DNA of 64,000 bases from positions 1 to 64,000 of the forward strand of contig NZ_JBQCZW010000005.1 in the NCBI RefSeq assembly GCF_052089425.1, given 5' to 3'. Source of the stretch: Ancrocorticia sp052089425 (lineage in GTDB: Bacteria > Actinomycetota > Actinomycetes > Actinomycetales > Actinomycetaceae). The translations under genes were made by a program, and so were the position numbers. The notes beneath the pieces are model-generated. The model searched no databases, was not told the DNA's origin, and was given only the letters and a program-made list of their open reading frames with translations. Below, in pieces: positions 52,969 through 63,300 of this stretch (its first letter is position 1; each line of letters begins with the position of its first letter).

Positions 52969-53952
52969 ATGCGCCGTTCTTTGCTTGCTACCCTCGCAGG
53001 TAGCGCACTCATTCTTTCTGCTTGCGGATCCAATGGGGATTCAACAGAAGAAGAGACCACCCCGGCTGGCGATGCTTCAACGATTGAGATTGAAGACAAC
53101 AATGGCACGCACGAGGTTCCGGTTCCGCCCACGAGCGTGGTGGCTACCGACAACCGTACATTTGAAACACTTTATGACTGGGATGTGGATATCGCCGCAG
53201 CGCCCATGCCACTGATGCCCAGCACCGTAGGTTACATCGATGATGAGAACATCGTTGATCTCGGCTCGCATCGGGAACCAGATCTGGAACCCATCGTTGA
53301 GGTGAATCCTGATGTGATCATCAACGGTCAGCGCTTTACTCAGTACCATGACGATTTCGTTGAGTTGGCACCGGATGCCTCCATCATCGAACTTGATCCA
53401 CGTGATGGCGAGCCCTTCGATACTGAGCTGAAGCGCCAGATCACCACGCTGGGTCAGGTTTTCGATAAGGAATCTGAGGCCGAGGCGCTCAATGGCGATC
53501 TGGACGCCGCCGTGGAGCGGGTTACCTCCGCCTACGATCCTGAGCAGACCGTCATGGCTGTCAACACCTCCGGTGGAGAAATTGGCTTCATCGCGCCGGG
53601 CGTTGGCCGCGCGATCGGACCGCTGTATGACGTGCTTGGCCTGACCCCCGCCCTTGAGGTGGAAGGTTCTTCGGACGATCATCAGGGCGATGATATTTCG
53701 GTTGAGGCTATTGCCGATTCGAACCCTGACTGGATCCTTGTGATGGACCGCGACGCGGCAGTTGCCGCTGACGATCCCGAGTATTCGCCAGCCAACGAAC
53801 TTCTGGAATCCTCCGAGGCACTCGCCAATGTGACGGCCGTGCAAGAGGGCCAGATCGTGTACATGCCTGCTGATACGTACACCAACGAAGGTATCCAGAC
53901 ATACACGGAATTCCTCAACGATTTCGCGGATGCGCTTGAAGCCGCGAACTAA
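52969..53952 (+). CDS. Iron-siderophore-binding lipoprotein (FatB/YclQ-like)
   Basis: A 327-residue class III binding protein with signal peptide MRRSLLATLAGSALILSAC and lipid-anchored C19. The mature part shows VPVPPTSVVATDNRTFETL, EPDLEPIVEVNPDVIING and AIADSNPDWILVMDRD, matching the FatB/YclQ group that binds ferric catecholate-type siderophores. I chose this ATG for its CAGGAGA site and because the signal peptide then starts at once. It feeds the two permeases and the ATPase that follow. Confidence 0.9.
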   Translation: MRRSLLATLAGSALILSACGSNGDSTEEETTPAGDASTIEIEDNNGTHEVPVPPTSVVATDNRTFETLYDWDVDIAAAPMPLMPSTVGYIDDENIVDLGSHREPDLEPIVEVNPDVIINGQRFTQYHDDFVELAPDASIIELDPRDGEPFDTELKRQITTLGQVFDKESEAEALNGDLDAAVERVTSAYDPEQTVMAVNTSGGEIGFIAPGVGRAIGPLYDVLGLTPALEVEGSSDDHQGDDISVEAIADSNPDWILVMDRDAAVAADDPEYSPANELLESSEALANVTAVQEGQIVYMPADTYTNEGIQTYTEFLNDFADALEAAN

Positions 53953-53966
53953 GGAATAACGCGATC

Positions 53967-54006
53967 ACCGGCGGCGAGCCGTGCCCCTTAAAGGCTCGCC
54001 GCCGGT
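53967..54006 (+). terminator. Hairpin after the siderophore-binding lipoprotein gene
   Basis: ACCGGCGGCGAGCC pairs exactly with its complement around a 12-base loop. It lies in the gap before the permease gene and probably lets the binding protein be made in excess, as in the nucleoside operon. Confidence 0.75.
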
Positions 54007-54028
54007 CCACCATGTTCGGAGATAACTG

Positions 54029-55000
54029 ATGACAACAACCGTCAAGGCCGGCAAGCTGTTTGATTGGAAGCTGGCAATCGGCGTGGTTGCCGTGGCGGGG
54101 CTTCTGCTCCTATCGCTGTATACGGGCGTTTACGATGTGCGTCATGGAGACGACGGTTCCATGATGTTTTCCGTGACCCGAATTCCGCGGACCGTTGCGC
54201 TTCTGCTTGCCGGGGCGGCCATGGCAATGTGCGGTCTGGTCATGCAACTGCTCACGCAAAACCGCTTCGTTGAGCCCACCACCACGGGCACCACCGAATG
54301 GGCGGGGCTTGGCCTGCTCTTCGTCATGATCCTGTTTCCCGGTGCCAGCATCACGGTCCGAATGATCGGGGCCGTGATCTTTGCATTTGTGGGGACGATG
54401 GTGTTTTTCGCATTCTTGCGGAGGGTATCGCTGAAATCCTCACTCATCGTGCCGATTATCGGCATCATGCTGGGTGCTGTGGTGGGGTCCATCTCCACCT
54501 TCGTGGCGCTTCGTGCCGATGCTCTGCAGAATCTGGGGGTGTGGTTTGCCGGTAGCTTTACATCGGTGCTGAAGGGGAACTACGAGATCCTGTGGATCGT
54601 GGCCTTCGTAGTGCTTGCCGTGTTTGTGGTTGCTGATCGCTTCACCGTGGCCGGGCTAGGCAAGGAAATCGCCACAAACGTGGGGCTCAACTATGATCGG
54701 GTGATTCTGCTAGGCACAGTGCTCGTGGCGATCGCTACCGGGGTGGTGACGGTGGTGGTAGGCAACCTGCCCTTCCTTGGGCTGATAGTTCCCAACATCG
54801 TGTCCATGATCCGAGGCGACGATCTGCGATCCAACCTCCCGTGGGTGTGCCTGTTGGGCATCGCGATTGTGACCGTGTGTGATCTGGTGAGCCGAACCAT
54901 CATTTCCCCGTTCGAAGTGCCGGTTTCCCTTATTTTGGGAGTACTGGGCGCTGCCGTGTTTATTACGCTGCTGCTGGGCCAGCGGCGCAGGATGAGCTGA
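54029..55000 (+). CDS. FecCD-type siderophore permease 1
   Basis: A 323-residue permease with about nine helices. PRTVALLLAGAAMAMCGLVMQLLTQN matches the FecCD N-terminal signature (RxxxxxxxGxxLxxxGxxxQxxxxN), and GNLPFLGLIVPNIV is the conserved motif near the fifth helix. It is most like YclN/FatD. It pairs with the next gene. Confidence 0.9.
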   Translation: MTTTVKAGKLFDWKLAIGVVAVAGLLLLSLYTGVYDVRHGDDGSMMFSVTRIPRTVALLLAGAAMAMCGLVMQLLTQNRFVEPTTTGTTEWAGLGLLFVMILFPGASITVRMIGAVIFAFVGTMVFFAFLRRVSLKSSLIVPIIGIMLGAVVGSISTFVALRADALQNLGVWFAGSFTSVLKGNYEILWIVAFVVLAVFVVADRFTVAGLGKEIATNVGLNYDRVILLGTVLVAIATGVVTVVVGNLPFLGLIVPNIVSMIRGDDLRSNLPWVCLLGIAIVTVCDLVSRTIISPFEVPVSLILGVLGAAVFITLLLGQRRRMS

Positions 55001-55011
55001 GAGAGGGAAAC

Positions 55012-56055
55012 ATGACTCAGGCACTCAAGGCCAGCAAGCCGGCCGAAGCCGCTGAGCGGAGTTCGGCGGCACTTCCCTCAAAGAAGGCGCGGCGCAGGTT
55101 CGTCATCTTCACAACAATTCTTAGTGTGTTGGCCGTAGGCTTCGCGTTCGGAATTCTCATGCTAGACAACCCGATGCCGTTTGGCTCTGATGGATTCAAA
55201 CGCATCGCAAAAATGCGCATGACGAACGTGACCGTCATGCTGATCGTGGCCTTCTGCCAAGCAATGGCCACCGTGTCCTTCCAGACCATCACAAACAACC
55301 GCATCATCACCCCGTCCATCATGGGCTTTGAATCGCTGTACACCGTGATTCAAACCAGCTCTGTGTACTTCCTTGGCGTGGCGGGAGTGGTGGCACTTCA
55401 AGGGCGCGGCCAGTTTGTGCTGCAAGTGGCCGTGATGGTGGTTCTGGCTCTGCTCCTCTACGGCTGGTTGCTGCGGGGGCGGTACGGCAATCTCCAAATC
55501 ATGCTCCTGGTGGGCATCATCATCGGGGGAGGCCTAGGCTCTGTTTCCAGCTTTATGCAGAGGTTGATGACGCCGAGTGAGTTCGATGTTCTGACAGCGA
55601 GGATGTTCGGGTCCATCTCCAACGCGGATGCGGACTACCTGCCAATCGCGATCCCGCTGTGCCTCATAGCCGGCGGGGCGCTCTGGATGAAGTCGCGTCA
55701 CCTCAACCTCATGGCGCTGGGGCGTGACACGGCTGTTGGGCTGGGGCTCAACTACAAGCGCGAACTCATGCAGGTGTTGTTCTTCGTGTCCATCCTCATG
55801 GCGGTATCCACCGCGTTGATCGGGCCAATGACATTCCTCGGGTTCCTTGTGGCCACCTTGTCCTACCAATTCGCCGATACCTACGATCACCGCAAGATCT
55901 TCCCAATCGCCGTGCTGGTGGGCTTTGTGGTGCTCACCGGCGCCTACTTCGTGATGAAGAATGTTTTCTATGCCCAGGGTGTTGTTTCCATCATCATTGA
56001 GATGGTTGGCGGCGTCACCTTCCTCATTGTTATGCTCCGAAAGGGCCGTCTATGA
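55012..56055 (+). CDS. FecCD-type siderophore permease 2
   Basis: A 347-residue partner permease of the YclO/FatC type. MTNVTVMLIVAFCQAMATVSFQTITNNRII is a variant of the N-terminal signature, and GPMTFLGFLVATLSY follows in the second half. Its N-terminal 30 residues are basic and cytoplasmic. Its stop overlaps the ATPase start (ATGA). Confidence 0.9.
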   Translation: MTQALKASKPAEAAERSSAALPSKKARRRFVIFTTILSVLAVGFAFGILMLDNPMPFGSDGFKRIAKMRMTNVTVMLIVAFCQAMATVSFQTITNNRIITPSIMGFESLYTVIQTSSVYFLGVAGVVALQGRGQFVLQVAVMVVLALLLYGWLLRGRYGNLQIMLLVGIIIGGGLGSVSSFMQRLMTPSEFDVLTARMFGSISNADADYLPIAIPLCLIAGGALWMKSRHLNLMALGRDTAVGLGLNYKRELMQVLFFVSILMAVSTALIGPMTFLGFLVATLSYQFADTYDHRKIFPIAVLVGFVVLTGAYFVMKNVFYAQGVVSIIIEMVGGVTFLIVMLRKGRL

Positions 56056-56807
56056 TCTCCCTGACTGACGTCAAGAAAGTCTATTCCTCAACCGTGACCA
56101 TTGGGCCGGTTGACTTGGAAATCCCGCAGGGTGGTATTACGGCGCTGGTGGGTCCGAACGGGGCCGGCAAATCCACGCTGCTCACGATGATCGGGCGCCT
56201 GCTTGGGATGGATTCTGGCACCATCGATGTAGCCGGATACGATATCGCCTCAACAAAATCCCGTGATCTCGCAAAGATCCTCTCCATCCTGCGGCAGGAA
56301 AACCATTTTGTCACGCGCTTGACCGTGCGCCAGCTCGTGGGCTTCGGGCGTTTCCCCTATTCGCAGGGGCGGCTCACGGCCGAAGATGAGAGGATCGTGA
56401 GCCAAGCCATCGATTTCTTGGATCTGACGGAGCTTGAGGGGCGCTATCTTGACCAGCTGTCAGGAGGGCAGCGTCAGCGAGCCTACGTTGCCATGGTGCT
56501 CAGCCAAGATACTGAGTTCATTCTGCTGGATGAGCCGCTGAACAACTTGGATATGAAGCATTCGGTGGACATGATGAAGCACCTGCACGAGGCCGCCACC
56601 ACCACGGGGCGCACGATCATCATCGTGCTCCACGATATTAACTTTGCCGCTAGCTATGCGAACTACATTTGCGCGATGAAGGACGGGTGCGTGGCGGAAT
56701 TCGGGCGCCCCGAAGAGATCATGCAGCCTGATACCCTCACGAGGATCTTCGATACGCCCGTCAACGTGATCGATGGGCCGAGCGGTCCACTTGCATGCTA
56801 TTACTAG
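56052..56807 (+). CDS. Iron-siderophore ABC transporter ATPase (FecE/YclP-like)
   Basis: A 251-residue ATPase with Walker A VGPNGAGKSTLL, signature LSGGQRQRAYVAMVL, Walker B FILLDEPLNNLD and H-loop VLHDINFAASY. It closes the four-gene uptake operon. The sequence follows the FecE group closely. Imported iron would supply the heme and Fe-S enzymes encoded in this region. Confidence 0.92.
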   Translation: MISLTDVKKVYSSTVTIGPVDLEIPQGGITALVGPNGAGKSTLLTMIGRLLGMDSGTIDVAGYDIASTKSRDLAKILSILRQENHFVTRLTVRQLVGFGRFPYSQGRLTAEDERIVSQAIDFLDLTELEGRYLDQLSGGQRQRAYVAMVLSQDTEFILLDEPLNNLDMKHSVDMMKHLHEAATTTGRTIIIVLHDINFAASYANYICAMKDGCVAEFGRPEEIMQPDTLTRIFDTPVNVIDGPSGPLACYY

Positions 56808-56830
56808 AGCGGGCGTGCTAATACTAGAGC

Positions 56831-57673
56831 ATGAGAATTGATCCCCACACGCACACGACTCGCTCCGATGGGCGCTCAACTCCGGCCGAGCTGATGCGTG
56901 AGGCGGGCCAGGCGGGCATTGACATGATCGGGCTGACCGATCACGACACGGTGGCCGGCTGGGATGTGGCGGCGCGCGGCGTGGGGGCCAGCGGGGTGGC
57001 GCTTATTCGCGGCATGGAGATTTCCGCGATGTACCACGGGATCACCTTGCATATGCTCGGGTATCTTTTCGATCCGGACAACTCGGCGATTCAGCGCCAC
57101 GTCCGGGAGGTGCGCGATTCACGGGTCAACCGGGCGAGGGACATGGTGGATCGGCTCTCGCGTGACTTCCCGATCACGTGGGCGGATGTTCAGCGGCACA
57201 TCGAACCGGGGGCAACGGTGGGCCGCCCGCACATCGCGGATGCGTTAGTGGAAGCCGGGGTGGTGCCCGATCGGGGCGCGGCGTTTACCGATCTCTTAAG
57301 GGCCAGCTCGCCATACTATGTGTGGCATCAAGCGGCAGAGGCCTCCGAGGCCATCGAGTGGATCAACGGGGCTGGTGGACGCGCGGTTTTCGCCCATCCG
57401 GCGGCGCCCCATCGCAACCGAATCGTCCCTCCCGAGGCCTTTGAAGAGTTCGCGGAAGCTGGTCTGTTCGGAATAGAAATTGACCACCGCGATAACCTCG
57501 AATCTGCCAAGCCTGAGTTAGCGGCAATGGCTGATCGGTTGGGTCTCGCGCGATTTGGTTCCAGCGACTACCATGGGCTGGGCAAACCCAACCGCCTCGG
57601 TGAGAACACAACTTCTCAGGCGGTGATCGAAGCTCTTACCCAGAGCTGCCAACTGGAGGTTCTCTATCCGTGA
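56831..57673 (+). CDS. PHP-domain phosphoesterase
   Basis: A 280-residue metal-dependent hydrolase of the PHP family: RIDPHTHTTRSDGRSTPAEL, GLTDHDTVAGWD, IRGMEISAMYHG, VGRPHIADALVEAG, and SSDYHGLGKPNRLGE carry the metal ligands. The layout matches the TrpH/YciV group, whose characterised members hydrolyse nucleoside 3',5'-bisphosphates. MarC begins within its last codons (GTGA overlap). Confidence 0.87.
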   Translation: MRIDPHTHTTRSDGRSTPAELMREAGQAGIDMIGLTDHDTVAGWDVAARGVGASGVALIRGMEISAMYHGITLHMLGYLFDPDNSAIQRHVREVRDSRVNRARDMVDRLSRDFPITWADVQRHIEPGATVGRPHIADALVEAGVVPDRGAAFTDLLRASSPYYVWHQAAEASEAIEWINGAGGRAVFAHPAAPHRNRIVPPEAFEEFAEAGLFGIEIDHRDNLESAKPELAAMADRLGLARFGSSDYHGLGKPNRLGENTTSQAVIEALTQSCQLEVLYP

Positions 57674-57920
57674 GCGGATTTGATGGCGCACTCTTTGCGT
57701 CCACATTCACCACCCTTTTTGTTATCGCAGATCCGTTCGGCAACCTTCCGGTTTTCTTGGCTCTCACCTCGCGTATGACCCCGAAAGAGCGTAAGCGCGC
57801 CGCATGGCAGGCCACGCTTACCTCTCTTGCGGTCCTCACCGTATTCGGCCTATTCGGCCAATACATCCTCGGGTTCCTTCACATCTCAGTGGAAGCAATG
57901 CAGCTGTCTGGGGGCCTTCT
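57670..57920 (+). CDS. MarC-family membrane protein, truncated by assembly gap
   Basis: The first 83 residues of a MarC (UPF0056) protein: SGFDGALFASTFTTLFVIADPF, GNLPVFLALTSRMTPKERKR and two further helices. The family normally has about 200 residues and six helices. The rest lies in the run of N. It has a GTG start overlapping the PHP stop. The bases just after the gap do not clearly continue this protein. Function is unknown; the old link to antibiotic resistance is not supported. Confidence 0.85.
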
Positions 57921-58020
57921 NNNNNNNNNNNNNNNNNNNNNNNNNNNNNNNNNNNNNNNNNNNNNNNNNNNNNNNNNNNNNNNNNNNNNNNNNNNNNNNN
58001 NNNNNNNNNNNNNNNNNNNN
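57921..58020. other. Assembly gap of 100 N
   Basis: One hundred N, the conventional mark for a gap of unknown length. It interrupts the MarC gene. Palindromic element E4 lies 58 bases beyond it. Confidence 1.
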
Positions 58021-58078
58021 GTACGCCAAAATCGGCGTTCAGGTGGATCTTGCGTAGGAGAGCCCGTACGGGTCAGGA

Positions 58079-58142
58079 TTGGACCACTTACGAAGGTTCT
58101 GGACAAGGTATACCTGCTCCAAGGAGTACATAAGTGGTCCAA
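58079..58142. repeat. Palindromic intergenic element E4
   Basis: A 64-bp imperfect palindrome centred on AGGTA|TACCT (58110/58111). The outer 12 bases are perfect: TTGGACCACTTA and TAAGTGGTCCAA. The ends match those of E1-E3, but the central arms differ. It sits just past the DEAD-box helicase stop. Confidence 0.75.
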
Positions 58143-58156
58143 CTAGGCCGCGTGAG

Positions 58157-59761
58157 CTACGATTCCTCGCCCTGTGGCCGGTTCACGCGGCGGCGCTTGC
58201 GGTTACGGCGCGGGGACGCCTGCCGATTCACGTTCTCTTCGGACTTGTGGGTGTCACGCGACTTGTGGGAGTCTCCTCGGCTATTCCCGCGGCGATCCTG
58301 TCCGCCTTGGCCCCCACGGCCACCGCGTCCACCCGAACGGCCGCCTCCACGCGAGCGGCTCTGGTTTCGCCCGGCGGATTTGCCGGTTTCTCCAAGATCC
58401 TCGAGTTTCTCAGCTGAGAGGCCTTCACGAGTGCGCTTTTCCACGGGCAGCGTGCCGGTGATGTCGGACGGGATATCAAGATCCGAGTACAGGTGCTCGG
58501 AGGTGTGGTAGGTTTCCACCGGCTCGGGGTAGCCCAAGTTGAGCGTGTTGTTGATGACGGCCCAACGGGGAATATCGTCCCAGTCAACGAACGTGACGGC
58601 CGTGCCGGAATGCCCGGCGCGTCCGGTACGCCCGATGCGGTGGATGTAAATCTTGTCATCCTCGGGGCACTGGTAGTTGATGACGTGGGTGACATCGTCA
58701 ACATCGATGCCGCGGGCCGCAACGTCGGTGGCAACCAACACATCAACCTTGCCGTGCCGGAAGGCGCGAAGCGCCTGCTCACGGGCGCCCTGCCCGAGAT
58801 CGCCGTGGAGGGCACCGGCGGCGAATCCGCGCTCTGCCAGGTCCTCAGCAAGGCGGGCGGCCGTGCGCTTGGTTCGCGTGAAGATGATGGTGAGGCCGCG
58901 CCCGCGCGCCTGAAGGATGCGAGCGACTACTTCCACCTTGTTGAGCGCGTGGCAGCGGTACACAACCTGACGGGTCGTTTTAACCGTGGCGCCCTGATCG
59001 GTGGGGTCCTGCGCACGAATGTGGGTGGGTTTGCTCATGTAGCGGCGCGCCATGGCCACCACGGGCCCGGGCATCGTCGCGGAAAACAGCATCGTGTGCC
59101 GGTGTGGAGGAGTCTTGGACAGGATCGTTTCCACGTCCTCCAAGAAGCCCAGATCCAGCATCTCGTCGGCCTCATCGAGAACCACGGTGCGAATGGCCGA
59201 AAGATCGAGAGAGCCGTGGCGCTGAAGATCAATCAAGCGCCCTGGCGTGCCCACCACGATTTCGGCGCCCTTCTTCAGGGCATCCTGCTGTGGCTCGTAG
59301 GCGCGGCCACCGTATACCTCCACGATGCGGACCTTGCGGTACTTGGCGGCCATGGTGATTTCTGCCGCCACCTGCTTGGCAAGCTCACGTGTAGGGAGAA
59401 CAACGAGTCCTTGAGGCTTGCCCTGCTGGGCCTCGGGGATCGCATCCCAGCCGTCTTCGCCATGTCCTACAGTGGCTTCCAACATGGGAATGCCGAATCC
59501 GAGGGTTTTTCCCGTTCCCGTCTTGGCCTGCCCGATAATGTCATGACGGCGCAGTGCGACGGGAAGGGTGAGCGCCTGAATGGGGAAGGGGTGGATAATG
59601 CCCTTGTCATCCAATGCGTGAGTAATAGGTTCGGAAACCTCAAAATCTCTAAAAGTCTTCTGGTCGAGGCCTTCGCTATCGCCAGTAATGTCAGCTTTCG
59701 CTTCCCGAACTTCGGGAACTACAGCAGCCGATGAATCGACAATGCCGGAGCTTGTGCTCAT
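58157..59761 (-). CDS. DEAD-box RNA helicase
   Basis: A 534-residue helicase with Q motif (FEVSEPITHAL...PFPIQ), motif I AKTGTGKT (79-86), PTRELA, GTPGRLIDL, DEADEML, SATMP and HRIGRTGRAG. The last 90 residues are rich in Gly, Arg and Ser and end in a basic stretch, typical of RNA-binding tails. It should remodel RNA in ribosome assembly or decay. AAAGGATG precedes the ATG. It corresponds to the RhlE/Rv3211 class. Confidence 0.93.
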   Translation of the reverse strand: MSTSSGIVDSSAAVVPEVREAKADITGDSEGLDQKTFRDFEVSEPITHALDDKGIIHPFPIQALTLPVALRRHDIIGQAKTGTGKTLGFGIPMLEATVGHGEDGWDAIPEAQQGKPQGLVVLPTRELAKQVAAEITMAAKYRKVRIVEVYGGRAYEPQQDALKKGAEIVVGTPGRLIDLQRHGSLDLSAIRTVVLDEADEMLDLGFLEDVETILSKTPPHRHTMLFSATMPGPVVAMARRYMSKPTHIRAQDPTDQGATVKTTRQVVYRCHALNKVEVVARILQARGRGLTIIFTRTKRTAARLAEDLAERGFAAGALHGDLGQGAREQALRAFRHGKVDVLVATDVAARGIDVDDVTHVINYQCPEDDKIYIHRIGRTGRAGHSGTAVTFVDWDDIPRWAVINNTLNLGYPEPVETYHTSEHLYSDLDIPSDITGTLPVEKRTREGLSAEKLEDLGETGKSAGRNQSRSRGGGRSGGRGGRGGQGGQDRRGNSRGDSHKSRDTHKSEENVNRQASPRRNRKRRRVNRPQGEES

Positions 59762-59868
59762 TCAGTCATCCTTTTCTATAGGCGCGCGGTGCGCGCATGG
59801 CAGCCGATCGTAAATGGCCTATGAGAAACGAGACGACCGGGCAACCCGTATTCAGTTAATTCTAAGAC

Positions 59869-59903
59869 AAACGCCCCGCATGATGACTGCGGGGCGTTTG
59901 GTT
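59869..59903. terminator. Bidirectional terminator between helicase upstream region and DUF3107 gene
   Basis: AAACGCCCCGCA and its exact complement surround a 7-base loop and are followed by GGTTT. Situated past the DUF3107 stop, it ends that minus-strand transcript. Confidence 0.75.
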
Positions 59904-59931
59904 TCACACTATTGGTGGATTGTGATGTTCG

Positions 59932-60162
59932 CTAGTCGGTCACCAAACCGAAGCCCACCCGGCGGGTGTGCGCTGAAGCAACTTCCACATAGCCGATCGC
60001 ATCGGCGGGGATCACGATAGACCGTCCAGAGGAATCGGACAGACGCAGCGGGGTACTCGACGCCATGGCTTCGTCGACCAACTTGTCCAGTTCTTCAGCC
60101 GTGATATCGATATCGAGGTTCAGTTCGCGCGCAACCTGGCGAACACCGATGTTGATTTCCAT
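59932..60162 (-). CDS. DUF3107 small protein
   Basis: A 76-residue protein beginning MEINIGVRQVARELNLDID and ending VGFGLVTD, with IPADAIGYVEV in the middle. This is the DUF3107 family (TB9.4/Rv3208A in M. tuberculosis, from memory), restricted to Actinobacteria and of unknown function. The ATG is preceded by GGGAGGATCC. The longer reading frame upstream was rejected because the family starts here. It is divergent from the adnA-like gene. Confidence 0.9.
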   Translation of the reverse strand: MEINIGVRQVARELNLDIDITAEELDKLVDEAMASSTPLRLSDSSGRSIVIPADAIGYVEVASAHTRRVGFGLVTD

Positions 60163-60352
60163 AAGGATCCTCCCGGGAACGTGTGACGCAGCGCGCCGTG
60201 GCGGCGCACGCGGTGCTTGTGTCAGCTTAGCGCCCCGAAGCCGCCGGAATTGTTCGATGAGTTGCCTGTTCATTGATGGCCGAATACGCGCACGCGTGGA
60301 AGAACTGCCCGTCTGCCCAAAAGATGGTGGAGGCCCGCGATAGAGTTTCGGC

Positions 60353-63300
60353 GTGGAGTTAAACAACGTGGATGAATCGCAAGCCCGCGCACTGAGCGCC
60401 GCCGTAGCCCCCTGCCGCCTGAGCGTTATCGGGGCGCCCGGCACCGGTAAAACATTCCTGCTCAGCTCGCTGGTTCAGCGCGAGGTGGCGGCTGCCCAGC
60501 GCGCTCCCCGTATCGCCGTATTAACTCAGGACAGGCGCGCGGCAACGTTGCTGCGCAATCAGATCTCCCGCGCGCTGGGAGGCATGCCGGAGACGATCAA
60601 AGTCCAAACGCTGACAGCCTTTTGCTACGCGCTCGTTCAGGGGTACGCGCACGCGGTCAACCGCAGCGATCCGGAACTCATTTCAGGACCTGATGAAGAT
60701 TCTATTCTGGGTGAGATTCTGGCGGCTTCACCCGAATTGGAGTTTCCTTCTTTTGTCGACGACGAGGTACGCCGCCTTTCCAGTTTCCGGGAAGAGATCC
60801 GTAACCTCATCACGCGGGCTGCCGAACTCGGATATTCTGCCGAGGATCTCGACGGCCTCTCACGGGAGTATGCGGAGCCTATGTGGCATGCCGGAGCGCA
60901 AGTCATGGAAGCGTACGAGAGCGTGACGGTCGCTCGTGCTGCCTACGCGGGTACCTCCGATGCGGCCGACATGCTCGATCACGCTCAGCTCGTGGGTATG
61001 GCGGCTTCCATGCTGGCCGGGTGGGAGCGGAGTGTCGCGGCGGCTCCCAGCGCAGACACGTTGCAGGTTCCCCGCCCTCGCTGGGACTGGGTTTTAGTGG
61101 ATGATCTGCAGAACGCTCCGCGTTCGATACTCGCCTTGCTGAGTGAGTTGGCCTCCGATGGCGCCTCCATTGTGGTGGCAGGCGATCCGGACGCCGCAGT
61201 GCAGGGCTTCCGTGGGGGCGTGGCCAGCCTGCCAGGCGACGTGACGGCACCGGCGCCCACCGGGCTCGGGTGTACGCCGGTGTTCCTGACGCAGCGGCAC
61301 CGTGGTGGTACGGCCATCGCGGATCTCAGCGATCGCCTTGTCCAGAGAATCCGGGTAGGAGGGCGAGTGACGGGGCACCGGCTGCCTCAGGAACGTGCGG
61401 CTGGTGGGGCTGTGGCTGATGAGGTGTCAGCTCACCGGTACGTGCACCGCGAAGAAGAGGTGACGGCCATCGCGCGGACGCTGCGGCTCCGTCATTTTCG
61501 TGACGGAGTTCCCTATGACCAGATGGCGATCGTCACGCGCTCGCGGTCAGATCATGGGCCTCTGCGCGGCTCTCTCATCCGCAAGTCGATCCCCGTCGAG
61601 CAGATCGGCTCCGACCGTCCGCTGCGTGAACACCCGGCGGTGTCCGGCCTCATTGACGTGATCCGATTGGGCCTGCGCTCTTCCGGCGAACAGGATCTTC
61701 CTAGCCTCGTGAGCGTACTGACCTCCTGCATCGTGGGAATCGATCCGCTAGAGCTGCGCAGAATCGGGCGGGTGATGCGCGGATACGAGGTAGTGAGCGA
61801 TGGGAACCGAAGTGAATCGGACCTTCTGTCTCTGGCACTGAATGGACCGGATGCCGTGCGCGCGCATGCCCCACAAGGCGCTGAGCGTTTGTGTCACGCT
61901 GCCACAATCTTCGAGCATGTGCGCGTGGCCGCTGGTACTCACGGCCAACTGGCCGAAGAAGTCCTGTGGGCCGCATGGGATGCCAGCGGTATGGCAGAGG
62001 TGTGGCGCAGGCAGGCTCTATCAGGCGGCTTGGCTGGGGACTGGGCAGATATTGCCCTCGACTCGGTGATCCAGTTGTTCAGGGTGGCCCAGCGGATGGC
62101 TGACAGAGATTCAAGCACAACGATTGCCCTGTTCATCGCAGAAGTCATGAATCAGGACCTCCCGGAGGATTCGATCGCCCGGCTCGGAGCCAGCCAGGAC
62201 GCCGTCACGCTCACCACACCCTCGGCCTCGCAAGGCCGTGAATGGGACGTGGTGGTCATCGCCGGCTTGCAAGACGGAACGTGGCCGAACATGCGGATAC
62301 GTGACACCTATACTCACACGGCGAGGCTCACCCAGATCGCCACAGGGCGGCTGGTGCCGGGTCTGTCAGAGCGCGAGCAGAGATTTCAAGATGTCGAAGA
62401 GACGCTGGATGACGAACTGCGCCAGCTATACCACGCCCTTGGCCGCGCCCGAAAGCAGCTCATCCTCACGTGCGTGGACAGTGATGATTCCGCGCCCTCT
62501 CGCTTCTTTGAAGCGATGGACTTCGTTAAGGAAGAGGAGGCGGAGGAGGGCGAAGCGGCTGCTCATTCGCGCATTCTGCAGTCCGTGTGCGCCCAAAGCG
62601 CAGATCTGGACATGCCGGGTCTGATCGGTCAGCTCAGGCGTGCCGGCGCCACGGAGAGTGCAGAGGCGGCCAAGCAGCTCCTAGAGGAACTCGAGGATGC
62701 TGGCGTGCCCGGTGCACAGCCGCTGATGTGGTTCGATCAACTCAGCGCGCCGGAGGATTCATCTGGCGGTGGTGCGGTCTCCGTATCCCCCTCACGCGTT
62801 GAGAAACTGCTCGAATGTCCCCTGCAGGGCTTCCTGCAGGGAGTGGGCGCGGAAAGCGCCGAAGGGCAGGAGGCCGCAAGCCTCGGAACCTTTATTCACG
62901 CCTTGGCTGAAGAGCTTCCGCACGGCAGCCTGAGCGAATACATCGCGCTCATGGATGAGCGCTGGTACGCGGAATTCGGAGATCCCGAGGAAGGATTCAG
63001 CGCCGCGAAGCTTCATCGAAGGGCACGATCGATGGTGGAAACTCTGGCCGAATACGTCAAGGACCACCCCGAGCCAGTCAAACCCGAGGAGCGTGTGCAT
63101 CTGGACGTGGATGCGAACACGGCGCTGAATGCCTCGCTGGACCGCGTGACTCTCACGGACGCTGGCGCCAGAGTCGCGGACTTCAAGACGGGCAAGACAG
63201 TACCGACAAAGTCCGCAGCCGCGGATCACATCCAAATGCAGATCTATCAGTGGATCGTAGAGAAAACCTACGGCGCATCAGATGGTGCGGAGCTGGTGTA

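Noticed and set aside
58021..58057. C-terminal end of MarC after the gap
   Set aside because: The residues after the gap do not resemble MarC C-termini, and the reading frame cannot be established across N.
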